DNA of 64,000 nucleotides from Leptodactylus fallax (Eukaryota > Chordata > Amphibia > Anura > Leptodactylidae). Below the pieces are notes generated by a model. That model was given only the letters and a program-made list of their open reading frames with translations, did not search any database and had not been told where the DNA came from. The stretch is from NCBI GenBank assembly GCA_947044405.1, contig CAMRHE010000017.1:11004001-11068000 (forward strand). The letters run 5' to 3'. This document shows positions 51,336 to 64,000 of this stretch, in pieces. The stretch's first letter is position 1. Each line of letters opens with the position of its first letter. The position numbers and the translations under genes were made by a program.

Positions 51336-52139
51336 CCAGAGTACAATACTTTACCGCAATGCATGTTGAAGTGGCCATTTTAGTTCCTCGGAGACTAATC
51401 TCATATTGTTTGGTTTTGTTATAAATCAAACAAACATACAGACCAAAATTACATTTCTATGCATGGTGCCTTGCATTCAGAATACATGCACACTTGCCCG
51501 AACCTATCCTGCATGTGTATGAGGGAAGTTGGGACTAACAGCTGTCAGCTGAAGGAGCATTTGGCCAATGGTTATAGAAGTTGTATGGGCACCTTAAGAA
51601 TACCCAATGATCCTTTGTTACTTTATTGCAATATGGATTCTTAAGCAGCACAATAGGGGTCATGAATAAACGCCGCCGCTAAGTGTCATTTATCCCAGGA
51701 TATGCGAGGCTTATGATTATCGGCGCAGATTATTACGTATGTTCATCTTCGCTATTACTTTGTTGACATTGCGTTTTCTAATGAGATCCCGGTGTTTCCT
51801 GTCACGTATTGTCTTTTGTATTGCAATATAATCAGGTTTTATGACCGATCATCTTTAAAAGAAATGTTATTAGACGAAGGTCCTGGAAAGTGAGAATGAG
51901 ATTTACACATCCATAGACAATTTCCAATTACTTTACCCCAGCTGTCATGTGTAATGAGAAGCCTCGATACATTGTATCCTCCATACTACTAATTGTATGG
52001 ATCTCAGATTTACTAAGTCTTCACACCCTGGCCATGTATAAAATCTTATTAGCGGTTCAAAAAGGTGCAGTGTGATATGACAGGAGATGGCGGAATTATC
52101 CTTCATTCAGGTTACTGGATCACTAGTGTACAATTGCAA

Positions 52140-52268
52140 ACTTAACCACTTCAGGACCCGGCCATTTGCCCCAAGTCCGGACTGGACATATTTTTGGGGT
52201 TTTTTCATAGGTGTAATAAGGGCTATAACATTTTTTGTCATTCAGTTAATTCATGTCATTTTTGAGTG

Positions 52269-52300
<32 letters not shown>
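52140..52300. repeat. Repeat fragment ending in T27
   Basis: It starts TTAACCACTTCAGGACCCGG and is followed by a T-rich tract. It resembles the end of a common amphibian repeat from memory; no second copy was found here. Confidence 0.35.
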
Positions 52301-52302
<2 letters not shown>

Positions 52303-52777
52303 TGCTTTATTTTTATGTCATTTTCTGGGAAAATGTTGGGAAATTTTCCCTTGTGACTACAACAGATACATTAGCCCCAGTTGCAGGATGAATCCAACCC
52401 CCTAAAATGAGTTGAAGCGCTGATCTGGGACCCAGGAGCTCATATAGTTCCCGGTACATGACCACCAGGCCGGATGGAGAGCTCAGGGTGGCTCCCATAG
52501 CTGTACTTTTCGAGCTCAGTGTATACATCAATCGAGAAGGCAGGAACGGGAACAAACCATCCCTGCCTTCTCTCTGGGATGTCCGGCAGCTCCCTACTTC
52601 TGTAGCTGTACAGTGTAATGCAGCTGCTTAACTCTGCAAGGACGAACAGGTATGATCTTGCAGAGTTAGGGTAGCAGCACTCGACCGTGCTTCACCGGGT
52701 CAAAACACAGTCATGTGCTGCTACCCTTAGATAACAAACACCCGGTCTTATATAGTCAATGGGCGGGCGGCGTCTGG

Positions 52778-53085
52778 TTAAAGGGGTATTCCAATGATTA
52801 CAAGTTACACCCTATCCAAAGTGGTCTGATCAGTATTATTCCAAATGCAGTGCCCCTACTGATCATGATAATGGGGATCTCATACGCCCTGTATGAAAGG
52901 AGTGGCAGGTTGCACACGGGTGCTGACACTCCATTGATGTCTATGGGACTAAGAGAAGCAGAGCACAACCTTTGGCTGCTTTGAATGAAACAGCAGGTTG
53001 TGCATGTGTGCTACCCCTACATTCAATTCCAACAGGGCACTCGGGACCCCAACAATCACTTGTAATTACTAGAATCACCCTTTAA
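52778..53085. mobile_element. Family F MITE, TTAA at both ends
   Basis: TTAAAGGGGTATTCCAATGA starts at 52778 and AGAATCACCCTTTAA ends at 53085. ATTACAAGT and ACTTGTAATTAC are inverted near the ends. Confidence 0.8.
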
Positions 53086-53184
53086 AAGGGGACTTCAATA
53101 TTGAGCTCCTCTTCCAAGCCAGTGACATTACATGCATTAGTTACATTGCCGACTGAGCTGCAGACATTTTAAGGACACAGAAAG

Positions 53185-53343
53185 ACTATGGGCGTATTCA
53201 CACGTGCATTTTTTAACAGAGCATGAATACTGGTCGACAAATAGTAGGACTTGAATATACTCCATGAAAATGGAGAGCGTTCAGATGAAAAACTTGACCG
53301 TTTCATCCATTTTTAAGAACGCCTGTGTGTATGTAGCTTTAGG
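53185..53343. repeat. hAT-like MITE
   Basis: GGGCGTATTCACACGTGC on the left and GCCTGTGTGTATGTAGC on the right are imperfect inverted ends. Confidence 0.45.
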
Positions 53344-54076
53344 CTTAAAGATGCACCAAAGTTCTCAGCAGTCGCACCATGTTTGATAAATATGGAGCAA
53401 CTTTTGATAAATTTGGCACAATTAGGCAACGCAAACTGCAACAAAACGACATCCTCGTGATAAATCTCCCCCAGCGTATCAGTATTTTCCAGGAGTGCTC
53501 CTTTAAATATTTTATTGCTTTGCAGAACGCCCCAGTTTGGATCACTCGACGTCTAATACACTATGAATGGAGATTGTGGCAGAGCACAACAGCTCCCGCC
53601 CGATGACATAAAGTCAGCAAAATGTGAATTCGGCTCTGCTGCGGCGCCCCCTCCCCTCCTCCTCCTGCTTGACACATTTTTAGCTTCATCTTATATCTCA
53701 TTCAAAACACTTTCCTCCTGCTCATGCTGCAGAGGGCTCGGCGTGCCACCTGTCATTCCAACAGATGTGTACAACAATGCTCTTTTCAGACAGCCCGACC
53801 TCCCGCTCCTGTGTATGGCGCCCTGCACCAAACCAATGAGGGTGCAGAAGAATTTTTTTTAAGAGTTTTATTACATAGACAGCTCATCCGATTCTGTAAA
53901 GTATAAATTTACATGTATGAAAGGAGAAGAGGCTGATGCTCTGTGCAGTCTGATGTGACGCCATACTATGTGAGACTAATAATATTAATAAGATCTGGCC
54001 AAGATCAGATAGTTGACTCAATATTGGAAGCAGCTACATGCAAGGATATATAACTAGTGAGCGCTATAATTCTCCC

Positions 54077-54095
54077 ACGGATGGATGGATGGAAG

Positions 54096-54127
<32 letters not shown>

Positions 54128-54493
54128 AAGATATAGGAAAGGTAGGTAGATAGATAGATATGAGATAGAAAGATAGATATAATGATAATGGATCTAGACA
54201 AACAGATTTGAATGGGTCTAGGTAGTTGAATTGATCTAGACAGATAAAGAGATTGATATCAGATAGAAAGATATGGACACAGATGGCTAGAAATAATGGA
54301 ATGGGTCTAGATCGATATCAGATAAAAAGATAGAAAAAAGATATATAGACAGGTATAAACATGAGGTAGAAAGGTGGATGAATGGATCTACATAGATAAA
54401 TATATATGAGATAAAAACTGAGGCATGAGAGAGTTAGATCTACATATATAGACCAACTTCAGATAGATACCATAGATAGATATGGAATGGATG

Positions 54494-54545
<52 letters not shown>
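54077..54545. repeat. GATA microsatellite
   Basis: Clean (GATA)n runs at about 54101-54126 and 54490-54543 are separated by degenerate GATA-like sequence. Confidence 0.9.
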
Positions 54546-55271
54546 TTGATGCAGAGACTACGGTATAGCAGCATATAGGCCCATACTAATACTCTATAGA
54601 AATCATATGTACCGCCATATGGTGCCTCTGTGAGAAATCAGAGTAATTCCATATGAATCCAGTCTATACTTTCAGAAGCATGAGCAGATACAGTACAGGC
54701 TGACAGCAGATGATAGTCATCATATGGCTGTATGTTTGAGGTCTTATGTGCAGTTTTATTTATATTCACACTAAGGAACATTGCCAAAGGTCAAAACAAA
54801 AATTGGCCCTAGAAGTCGCTTGGCCACTTACTAACGGCTCTCACTTATACTTTAAGAGTCAATATTACAGCACAAAATGACAGCCTAAAAACAATAGTTG
54901 CATTTCTGCCAGTAAAAGTATTAAGAGAGATGAAGACGATAATGGAGAGATCTGCAGAATCCATCAGTGTTCGGATACAAGTACTGCATCAAACGCCATT
55001 AAGCATGACGGTGTGAATACATATTCCTGTAATGTTCCAAAGGTTAAGAGATGAAGCAGTAATCATAAAATCAGCAGCTGTTTGCTCCCAGCCCTGACAT
55101 CAATCACATGCCGCAGCCGACAAGCTCCTCCACGCTATAGGAAGATTGGATACACGGAAAGAAGGAGAAGCTGGCACTGTAATGAGCAGCAGGCACTTCT
55201 CCAACCCTACCCCATTAGCCACTGTCTGACAACTCAAACCGACGCTAACATAATCCCGTATGTGCCCTCAC

Positions 55272-55443
55272 TAAAGAAAAACATGGCCGCTCTCTTCCAA
55301 AAAACAGCGCCATACCTATCCACAAGGTTGTATATGGAACTACAGCCCAGCTCCTTTGAAGTAAATATGACTGAGCTGCCATACCACCACTGTCTGGGAA
55401 GAATCAGCCATGTTTTTCTAATCCTCGACAATGCATTTTAGGC
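55272..55443. repeat. Family A copy
   Basis: AAAACATGGCCGC and AACAGCGCCATACC on the left are matched by the inverse GAGCTGCCATACCACC and GCCATGTTTTTC on the right. Confidence 0.6.
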
Positions 55444-55847
55444 TAAGGCCCCAAATAGCGGGCCGCAGGGGGAAAAACCATGGCAGAAACGTATCGCGAT
55501 TTTTCCCAAAGCTCTTTTCACGAAGTCCACAGAGGTTTCCTTTGCAGACTTTCTGATTCAATTATACCTATAGGGAAATCGCCGTCATTTCCGTAGGTAT
55601 AGTTGACATGCTGCAATTTCCAAAAACACAATGGTTTTGGAAATCACAGCGTGTCTGCTGAGTGTATTTTTCTGCAATGTGTGGATGGGATTCGCCAGAA
55701 TCCTGGTTTTTAGCAGATTCCAGGACAGAGCTCCTGCTTTTAAACTGCAGTGTTATCTTAGGATTTCCATACACAGATAACAGAAGTCCTGATCAAAAAA
55801 ACTTTACTATCCCTTATCAGGGCTCAAAAACTGAAATCAGAGTGAGG

Positions 55848-56095
55848 CTAAGGTCACACCTGCGTTGGGTGACCATTCGGGGATTCCGCTCCCCATTCCA
55901 CTTGAAAAATGCAAAGACATAAGTGCTGCAGGCAGGACTTTTCTCTCCGCTTTTTTTGGCCAGACCCAATTATAGTCTATGGGGTCTGCGGGTTTCTGCA
56001 GGTAACCGCTTTTTAAGTGGACTGGGTTTCCGTTTTTTGGGTCCCCAAGCGGACCCAAAGAACGGAAACCCCAACACAGGTGTGAACATAGTGTG
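55848..56095. repeat. hAT-like MITE
   Basis: The left end GCTAAGGTCACACCTGCGTT and right end CAACACAGGTGTGAACATAG are inverted repeats. CCAGACCCAATTATAGTCTA lies at the centre. Confidence 0.6.
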
Positions 56096-58459
56096 AGAGA
56101 GAGAAGAGAATATAAGTGGCCGGGAGCAGGGACTGAGTCATCATCCCAACCTGAGCGCAGGTCTGTAACCTTGGCAACCAGCTGTAAACACTGAAGAGAA
56201 AGATTTAGGCTCCATGCGCACAGCCAAAGATCCCAGTCAATTGGGCGACCAATGCTCTGTTCCATTCCAATGATTGAAGAGCAGGTTTTATCCCTCTCCT
56301 AGTCATCGGAACAGACTCCCCTCCCCCCCTCCATTGAAGTCAATAGGGGTCAGAAGGCAGATAACATGTAGATGTCCATTAAAAAATTGGCCCCCACTTG
56401 GCCTCCACACCCAGTCGTATGTATGAGGCCTATGTTGTATCTGACAAATGGAGCAAGATAGATAAAGCAATGTATTGGGTAAAAAACTTCAGTTAGCTTA
56501 AGCTACAAGTCTGAATATGATCCTTCAGATAGCAATACCCCTTTAAGGTAAGCAAAGCTCAATCCGACAAGCAAGAAATGTGCTGTAAAATCCATGATGT
56601 TAAAATTTTACTGCGGCTCTTCCGAGTCATACAATCTGACATTGTGGCCCTCAGATAAAGGGTCCTTTCACATCAACTACTTTTCTGTCCATGAAAAAAA
56701 AAAAAAAAAAAAAAATCGAACACTGAAATACACTGAGATCTACAATGGCAAATTTTTTTTTTATGATCTACAAAATAGATAGTTAGCATAAATGCAGCTG
56801 AAAATAAACTAGTGCACTTCTGTTTCAGAATATGAAGACTTCTGTAAAGATGAAGATCCCTTTAATAAATGTTAAAAGTGTGATTTAAAAAAAAAGTGCT
56901 AACATAAAAAAAAAAAATTCCTTGGCTAAGACCACACATAGCAAAACAGCTAAAAATTAAATTAGAATAAGATTTTTTTTTTTTTTTCCTTTGCTGCATT
57001 TCCGCAACATATGGACTCAGCATGAGAATTTTTCCACTATATCTAGGCAAGGCTGCAATAACATGCACAAACTGTAGACAAGTGTGGCACTATTTTGGAA
57101 AAAAAGCACACATTTTTGTAATACTATACTCAATATAAAAAGTAGTTGTCTATTCAGAAAGCGTCCAATCTGATGGCTGTCAAAAAAGTAAAATAACGGA
57201 TAAGATATTTTGGTTATTTTTGCTTGTTCCTCGTCTCTTTGGCTGGCTTCCTTCTGGGCTAGGCACTGCCAATCAAGTGGAAATGAACAATTAAGCATGG
57301 ATGGAATATCTTGGGACCCACCTATTAGCCAAAACAGGGGAACGGCTATCAGGGAACATGCCAGAACAAAGGGTGAGAACAGAAAAACAAAGCTCATTTA
57401 TATGAGGAGGAAGCTTGCTGAAACAGAAACCTTCCTCATTGCTCGGTCTTCAATACAGACTAGGGAAGGTAAACCATAGCCCGCTGTACCAGTTTGGCAA
57501 GCTCGGGAGGGTAGGAATTGAAGAGCCGTGTCATATTTATGTCATATAAGCTAACTGAATCTACTGGGCCTCAATGCAAAACCTGTAACTAATACTCCCA
57601 TCTACCATGTGCCATTTATAATACTGGTATCTATGCACATGGCAGAGGGACCTTAGGGACCCCTGAATATATGGATCTGTATTTTAAATGCTTGTAGCAT
57701 CATGTCTTACAGATTTTTAGGTTTGTGTCCATGCTTTTGTTACTGAAATGTTTTTGTGTCTGCTTTCAATGCATTTCGTCTCTATATTGCAGGGTATTTT
57801 TCAAGCTTCGAGGCCGGTTCCTTGCTGAAATTTAAATGATAGAGTAAACCACATAGGATGGATGACTCCGAGGTGAGGCTGAATATTGCTGATCCTACAC
57901 AACAAAGGGGTTTTATTGTATTTGCCAAGCAAACAGCTATTCTTGACACAAACCTAATAGATACATAGTAGTATTAATCATCGGCAGTTACTGGATATTG
58001 GACACACAGCTCCAGGACTCTCGGTAATGGCCGATTGTTGACTGCAGCCTTTAATCAAGATGTTATGTCATACTCATCCATCACCGCCTTAAATGAGCAA
58101 CCAGAATGTGCTGGCAAATGATCACATTTTTTATATTTTATAGCACCAATGGTGTCCGCCGAGATGCAAGGCCTACTGAGCAATAGCTGCTATATCAAGC
58201 AGAAGTAATGTATCCCTTAAAGAAACAGAAATGATGTCCCCCCCCCCCCCCACTAAGGAAAATGGCAAGATGACAAACGTTAAAAATGCACAAAAATAGT
58301 TCAGAAATTGCTTGTATCTAGCAGTAAAATGTTGTGGTTCTAAATGACACCAACATGGACATAGCCGGATGTGGGGGCAGCAAGGTATGTGTCCTTAGTG
58401 GAAGAGTGGGTGCCAACCTGCCTCTCTGCTTTAAAGCAGAGTGACTTTAACCACCACTT

Positions 58460-58885
58460 TCAACTTTCACCACCTCCACCAATTCCAGTTCTTAGCATCT
58501 GTGAATAGGTGTCCCTCCACTGATTCCAGCACAGTTGGATTTCTCTCTCTAGCCCCCACCATTCCTGAGCGACACGTGCAGTTAGTTTTGGTGCTTGATG
58601 TACTATTTCAGCTCTGTAAGAAGGGCGGGGTCAATAAGGGGAGGCATGACTCAGAGCTCCAATCAGAGGCAGCCAGTGTCAGAGCTCAGAATCACACCCC
58701 TTGTCTGCTATTGTCAGACACCGCCTTCCTGACAGTAAATAGCCTATGAGGCACCAAAACTATCAGCAGTGATTGCTCAGGAATGGTGGGGGCTAGAGAA
58801 AAAATTCTGTGCCGGAATCAGTGAAGCAGCACCTATTAATTGATACAAAGAGCTGGACTTGGTGGTGATGAAAGGTTATCTTTGA
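58460..58885. repeat. Family E copy
   Basis: CACTGATTCCAGCACAGTTG and CTAGCCCCCACCATTCCTGA on the left are matched by the inverse CTCAGGAATGGTGGGGGCTA on the right. Confidence 0.7.
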
Positions 58886-59606
58886 TATGGCCGCATATAT
58901 TATATTATTGTCGCCCAAATACTCCAATTTTGGTGGGACCTCCTGACCTAATATGTATGTTAATATCCTGACTCCTAGAAAAGAAGGATTGATTTGCTGG
59001 ATTTCAACATGCCTGATCCTGTTGGTTTCAGGAAACCTCCCTAGAAGTGTCTGGTAGTGGTTACTCCCCTAACCTTATTCAGAACAAAAGCATACTCCAT
59101 AAAAGTGAGAGTTGGTTGACCCCTATCTAAAGCAGTGGTTCCCAAAACAATTCCTAGAGGCACCCAAACCCAATCATTTTTACAAAAAGACAAACATCAT
59201 CCTAAGGACACAGATAAGACTGTATGAAGGAATGCGGTCTTCTTCCCAACCAACGTGTTGCAGCCCATGGCAGGTTTCCAAGGCATCCGTGGGTATTGCT
59301 GACCTAAAGTGTATGACCAGCCTCAGATTAGAGCTAGGGCCGCAAACTAAATCTAATACATCCCATAAAGGAAAGCCTAACCTCAACTCTACATCCAACC
59401 ATCTACTTTAGGAGGACCTTCTATCTTTTTGGAAAATAAAATTATCAACTTTAATAAGCTTTTGCTTTTGGCATAAAACATGGGCTCTCTCAGACCCAAG
59501 AAACATATCCCTCAACTTTTCCTAAAAGCAGTCATTGGAAAAAAAAAGCAAAATGCTGCGATGCGTTTTGTTTTTTTTTCTGCGTTCTGCAACATGGGCC
59601 TTTAGC

Positions 59607-59967
59607 CTAAAGGGGTTTCCCACAAAAATAACCATATTTATATTTGTAGACAATTAGAAGTTAAACATTTTTGCAAATATAAACAATTAAAACATTTTTT
59701 AGCAAGATTTTCTGTAACCCTCTTAGTGGTGACCATGAATGGACCTAACCACAATAAGGACATCATGGCTGGGTTTCTGACAAGTCTCAGACCATAGAAA
59801 GTTCCTACATTCATGGTCATATCCATTGGCAACCGATCAAGACAAAAGATGTCACCACTAAGATGGTTAGAGAAAATCAATCAAATTCTGAAAAATTTTG
59901 AATTATTTATATTTGCAAAAATGGTCTACAAATGTAGATATGGTTATGTTCATGGGGAAAACCCCAT
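59607..59967. mobile_element. Family D MITE, single-unit copy
   Basis: The outer ends are inverted (GGGGTTTCCCACAAAAATAA and TTCATGGGGAAAACCCC). Inner arms CTTAGTGGTGACCATGAATG are mirrored by CATTCATGGTCATATCC and GTCACCACTAAG. The centre has ACCACAATAAGGACATCATG once, in reverse orientation to the 18331-18880 array. Confidence 0.75.
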
Positions 59968-60839
59968 TAACATCTTACAACGTTGATCTTTAGCGCTATA
60001 ACAGGACCTGTCAATTCCGATCAGTTGATCGCTCTGTAACCCCGCCCACGCTGAGCTGCCTAGCTTTATAAACAATGGGACCGCTCAGCAATGGCCATTA
60101 TAGATGTTCTACCCATATGATGATATTTTTCTTATATGTTCCATTCCTTGAGAACCTATTTAGGGATCCGAGGCAGTACGGCATTGTCAGGTTGACAGTC
60201 CACCTCAATGTCAAGACTGACTCTCTAAAGTGTGAGGTTTCTGTAATCAAATCAAATTCCACAATGGGAAACATAGCAATTTTATCTAATGGGACTGAAA
60301 ATAACTCAAATAGTCGTCACCACGCCGATGGCAGAGGCTTGACAGCTCTCAGTTTTTTATTCAAGTGAAATTACTGAGAGGCTGAATTCAGCTGGAGTCT
60401 TAGAGAGGAGAATACATTGACAATGACTTCTTTTTCTATCCTGTCCATATCGGAGGGGAAGAGAAGTAATGTGCCGGGGCTGTGACACACACAAGTGCTG
60501 CCGAGTCCTGCACAGAGATCCTTCACAATTCAGGAGGTAAGAATAGATCCATTTACATCTCAGGTTGTCATGCTGAGGATTCTTTGTATCTCACAGACAT
60601 GGCCACAAAGAGAAATCTCTGGAAATGAACATTTGTCACTTGTTAGAATGCAGGCAAATATTACACAAAATGTACCTTGGAGGGGCAGGGACGTTGCCAT
60701 AAAGGAAAATATCTATAGATAAAAAATCTATTTAGAAATAATCATACCTGTCCTTCTATCTAGATAAAGATATTTGTCTATTTATATTGAGGTCTATCTA
60801 AGTTGAATATTCTGCATATATACTGGAATGTGTTATTAT

Positions 60840-61380
60840 CTTTCTAGACCAATCTTTGTAGATCCATCCATCAGTCTCTCTAGACCCATCCAATACCAGT
60901 CATCCATATCAAAACGCTCTCCATCAAGTTACCCATGTGCACCCATCATCCATCTCTCCATCTATTTCCATCTATACATCCATCCATTTTTTTAGATCCA
61001 TCAAGATGTCTTTCTAGATCTATCTTTGTAGACCCGTCCATCAATCTAGATACAACCATCTATCTAGATCCATTCATCTATCTTTGTAGATCCCTCTATC
61101 TTAAACCATCTATCTAGATCCATTTATCCATCTATCTCCATGTATCTATCTAGATTCATCTAATATATCCATCCATCTGTATCAAGCTCTCTCTATCTCC
61201 ATTTATCAATCTTATCCCCATTTATCTACCTTTCCCGATCCATCTACCAGTGTTATCTATTTAGTAACCGTTTTACAGAACCATCTATTGATTTAGATCC
61301 CTCTAAGATCCCTCTCTAGACCTATCTATCTGGATCAATATACTGTACCTCTATCTACCTACACTTATCTATTGAGATGG
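60840..61380. repeat. Degenerate ATCT/ATCC microsatellite
   Basis: CATCTATC, CCATCCAT and TCTAGATC words recur throughout. It is old and interrupted. Confidence 0.85.
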
Positions 61381-61964
61381 TCACTTGCGTACCATAAGGA
61401 AGAGCTATAGTACTTCCTGATGACTGTAGTGTATATTATACTAATGTGTAGGTAAGTATATACAGGCTTATTAGGGGATAACATTTTCAGCAATTTCTTG
61501 ATCATTCCCTTTACGAGCTTTAGTCCTCCAATAGCAGAGCGTTACCATCAGCAGAAAGCAGGCCATGATTTACAGCGCCCGGTGTGTACGCCTCAAAGGG
61601 AGCGCTTCAGATAATAGACGCTTAGAAGGAGATTGCTGTTCACGCAATTACCTGCCATAGGTAAAACTTTATAAAATGTATAGGCACATATACCTATTTA
61701 TACATATACAGTCTAGTAAGTGCTGGTTATTATGGGTAGTAAACTGGGCTAAGAAAGTAGGTGGGTGTAGGGCCGTGACCAGGGTGGGCCAAGGCGACAT
61801 ATTTACTATAGCTCACGCCTGAAAACATGTGAATTCTATAAGAAATCTTTGCCAGTTCTTGACTGGTGTAGATTTCTGTTCTGGCACACACAAGTGTGAT
61901 TTATTTATTTCGAGGCTGGATCCTCTTAATAATTAAGGAGCACTTAGCGCCAGTCTTGACAAAT

Positions 61965-62900
61965 TCCCCACTATATGGTGGTATTATTTGGGCTGTACAT
62001 GACAGTATTATCTCTGCACTATATGGTGATATTATATTACACTACAGTATTATCTATGGTGGTATTACTATACACTTCTATTTAGAATTTTATGTTTTAT
62101 TTGGGAACTATATGGTGGTATTATTTAGGCCGCACAGTGGAGTATTATCTTTACACTATATGGTAATATTATTTGGGCTGTGCATGGCACTATTAACTCT
62201 GCATTATATGGTGGTATTATATTACACTATCATATTAACTATCCACTATGGTGGTGTTACGATACACTTCTACTTAGAATTTGATATTTTATTTGGGTAC
62301 TATATGGTGGTATTATACGGGCTGTATATGGCAGTATTTTCTTTGCACTATATTGTGATATTTTTTGGGCTGTACATAGCAGTATTATCTTTACACTATA
62401 TGGTGGTATTATTTGGGCTGTACATGGCAGTATTATCTCTGCACTATATATAGGTATTATTATTATCTCTTCAACTATATGGTGGTATTATATTACACTA
62501 TAGCATTATCAGTGCACTATGGTGGTATACCCTCTATTTAGAATCTGATATTTTATTCGAGCTGTATGTGGTAGTATAACCCTTGAACTATAGGTAGGTA
62601 TTATTTTGGCTGTATATGACAGTATTATCATTGCACTATATGGCGGTATTATATTACACTATAGTGGTTTTACTATACCCTGTATCTAGAATATGATATT
62701 TTATTTGAGCTGTATATGACAATATTATCTTTGCATTATATGGTGACATTATATTACACTATAGTATTATCTGTGCACTATCGTGGTATTACTATACCCT
62801 GTATCTAGAATATGATATTTTATTTGAGCTGTATATGGCAGTATTATCTTTGCATTATATGGGCTGTATATGGCAGTATTATCTTTGAACTATATGGCAG
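61965..62900. repeat. AT-rich higher-order minisatellite
   Basis: The basic words are CTATATGGTGGTATTATT, GGGCTGTACATGGCAGTATT and ATCTTTGCA, with a period of about 50 bases. A longer word, TAGAATTTGATATTTTATTT, recurs near 62083, 62274, 62538, 62687 and 62805, so units are grouped in blocks. A 185-codon open frame in it is repeat sequence. Confidence 0.85.
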
Positions 62901-63517
62901 TATTGCATTGCACTGTTGAATGGCTGCTTAGCTTGTAGTTCAGGATCACATTTTCTATAAAACCATTACAGGCATCCTTACAAAATTCCCAGGCCCTATA
63001 ATTACATATTTTAAGGTGTAAAGCACTTTGCTTATTTACGTGGACAGGAACATAAGTCATATACAGCAAGTGATTGTTACACCACAACCTTCCTGTCCTG
63101 AGGCTTTTATCAGCATTTACAATTCAATATGCAAAGTCTAAGTCACCGAACCACAGGTTATTATGAGCCACTTTTCACCTCGGCTTGAAGTCTTGGATTT
63201 CTGAGAGGAGAGGAACAGTCCTGTTAAGTGTACATGCTAATTTTATGCTTATTAATTTGGCTCTTGAGTAAAATGCCTTCCAGAGGTAATCTCTAAAATG
63301 TAATAGCAGAAAACAGTGTAAGTGCTCGGCGCATTACATCAGTAATTGTACAAGTGGCCATAATCAAACTTTCTGCAACTTATACCGCTGAAGTGTCTAG
63401 TAACTCTTTATACACATGGATTTATACAATATATACAGCTGTAGTCAGCCAAGACAAGAGATGAGTATGTAATATAGGTAGGATGCCATGTAAGGGAATA
63501 TTAAGGGGGTCCGATCG

Positions 63518-63726
63518 TTAAAGGGCTTATCCAGGACTGAGATACTTAGCTTAACACTTCCCAGGAAGTGACATCACATCCACTGATCACACGGCGATGC
63601 TACAGTTCAGTCCCATTCATATAAACAGGGCTGAGCTGTAATATGTCCATGTGACCAACAGATGTGATGTCACTTCCTGGGGAGAGGAAGTGGAGCTCAG
63701 TATCATAGTCCTGGATTTCCCTTTAA
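63518..63726. mobile_element. Palindromic MITE, TTAA at both ends
   Basis: It starts TTAAAGGGCTTATCCAGGAC and ends GTCCTGGATTTCCCTTTAA. The inner arms are CCCAGGAAGTGACATCACAT and ATGTGATGTCACTTCCTGGG. The length is 209 bp. Confidence 0.9.
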
Positions 63727-64000
63727 AATATGGATGACCTAGCCTTAGGATAGCTTATCTGATCTGTGGGGATCCGACACCTGGGACCTCCACCGATCAG
63801 CTGCTCGGGTGAGCACTGCTTCCACTTCACAGGTCAGTGAAATTGCACTCATTTGTCACGTAGCTTGTTTGAAGCAAGTGAATGAGGCTGTGCTGCAATA
63901 CCAAGCACAGCCACTATACTATGTACGGCACTGTGCTTGGTATTCAACGAAGCTCTAGTGCTTATCCGAGTATTATGGTCTGATCAAACAAATGATCTTT
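63727..64000. repeat. Family I MITE, cut by the window edge
   Basis: GGATGACCTAGCCTTAGGAT, GGGATCCGACACCTGGGACC and CACCGATCAGCTGCT are family I words. AATACCAAGCACAGCCACTA is shared with 28275-28300. It directly abuts the MITE before it. Confidence 0.65.

Noticed and set aside
55837..56265. 142-codon frame on the minus strand
   Set aside because: It overlaps a hAT-like MITE with inverted ends and shows no protein similarity I recognise.
61896..62453. 185-codon frame rich in Tyr, Leu and Val
   Set aside because: It is a translation of the AT-rich minisatellite, and later units break the frame.

Overview
The window is a stretch of vertebrate genome, most likely from a frog (anuran amphibian). 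It holds one recognisable host gene, MAGI1 (membrane-associated guanylate kinase, WW and PDZ domain protein 1), on the minus strand. The rest is intron, heavily filled with small DNA transposons and satellite-like repeats. MAGI1 is assigned from the translated exons. The anuran assignment is inference: short palindromic elements with TTAAAGGG-type ends and TTAA target sites (the Kolobok/T2 MITE style known from Xenopus) are very abundant, Tc1 elements are present, and no mammalian SINE or LINE is visible.

Gene layout. Ten consecutive MAGI1 exons run from 41926 down to 8755, all with GT-AG borders and matching phases. They give 569 to 570 codons: part of the guanylate-kinase-like domain (two exons), WW1 (two exons), a 36/39-nt microexon, WW2 (two exons), a short linker exon, PDZ1 (split over two exons) and PDZ2. 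The first exons (PDZ0 and the start of the GK domain) must lie beyond 64000, and the exons after PDZ2 lie beyond base 1. So 41927-64000 and 1-8754 are intron. MAGI1 is a scaffold at tight junctions and other cell contacts.

Mobile elements. A complete Tc1/mariner element (4816-6382) has an intact 338-aa transposase with DD35E spacing. It lies inside an older palindromic MITE. A second Tc1-type element (24814-25723) has 90-bp terminal repeats but is internally deleted and dead. About a dozen MITE families recur; copies that could be bounded are listed, several with TTAA at both ends. Some copies are nested or share one TTAA site.

Satellite-like arrays. Two MITE families have a single-unit copy elsewhere in the window and a tandemly expanded copy (49-bp units at 9713-10545; 63-bp units at 18331-18880, ending in a fold-back). 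A third family forms a degenerate large-unit array (12850-14640). The 49-bp array starts 40 bases from the PDZ1 splice acceptor. Other low-complexity tracts are GATA/ATCT microsatellites (42880-43860, 54077-54545, 60840-61380), a (TA)n tract and an AT-rich higher-order minisatellite (61965-62900).

No tRNA, rRNA, CRISPR, viral or bacterial-type gene was recognised. Most long ORFs outside the exons and the Tc1 elements lie in repeats and carry no recognisable protein.
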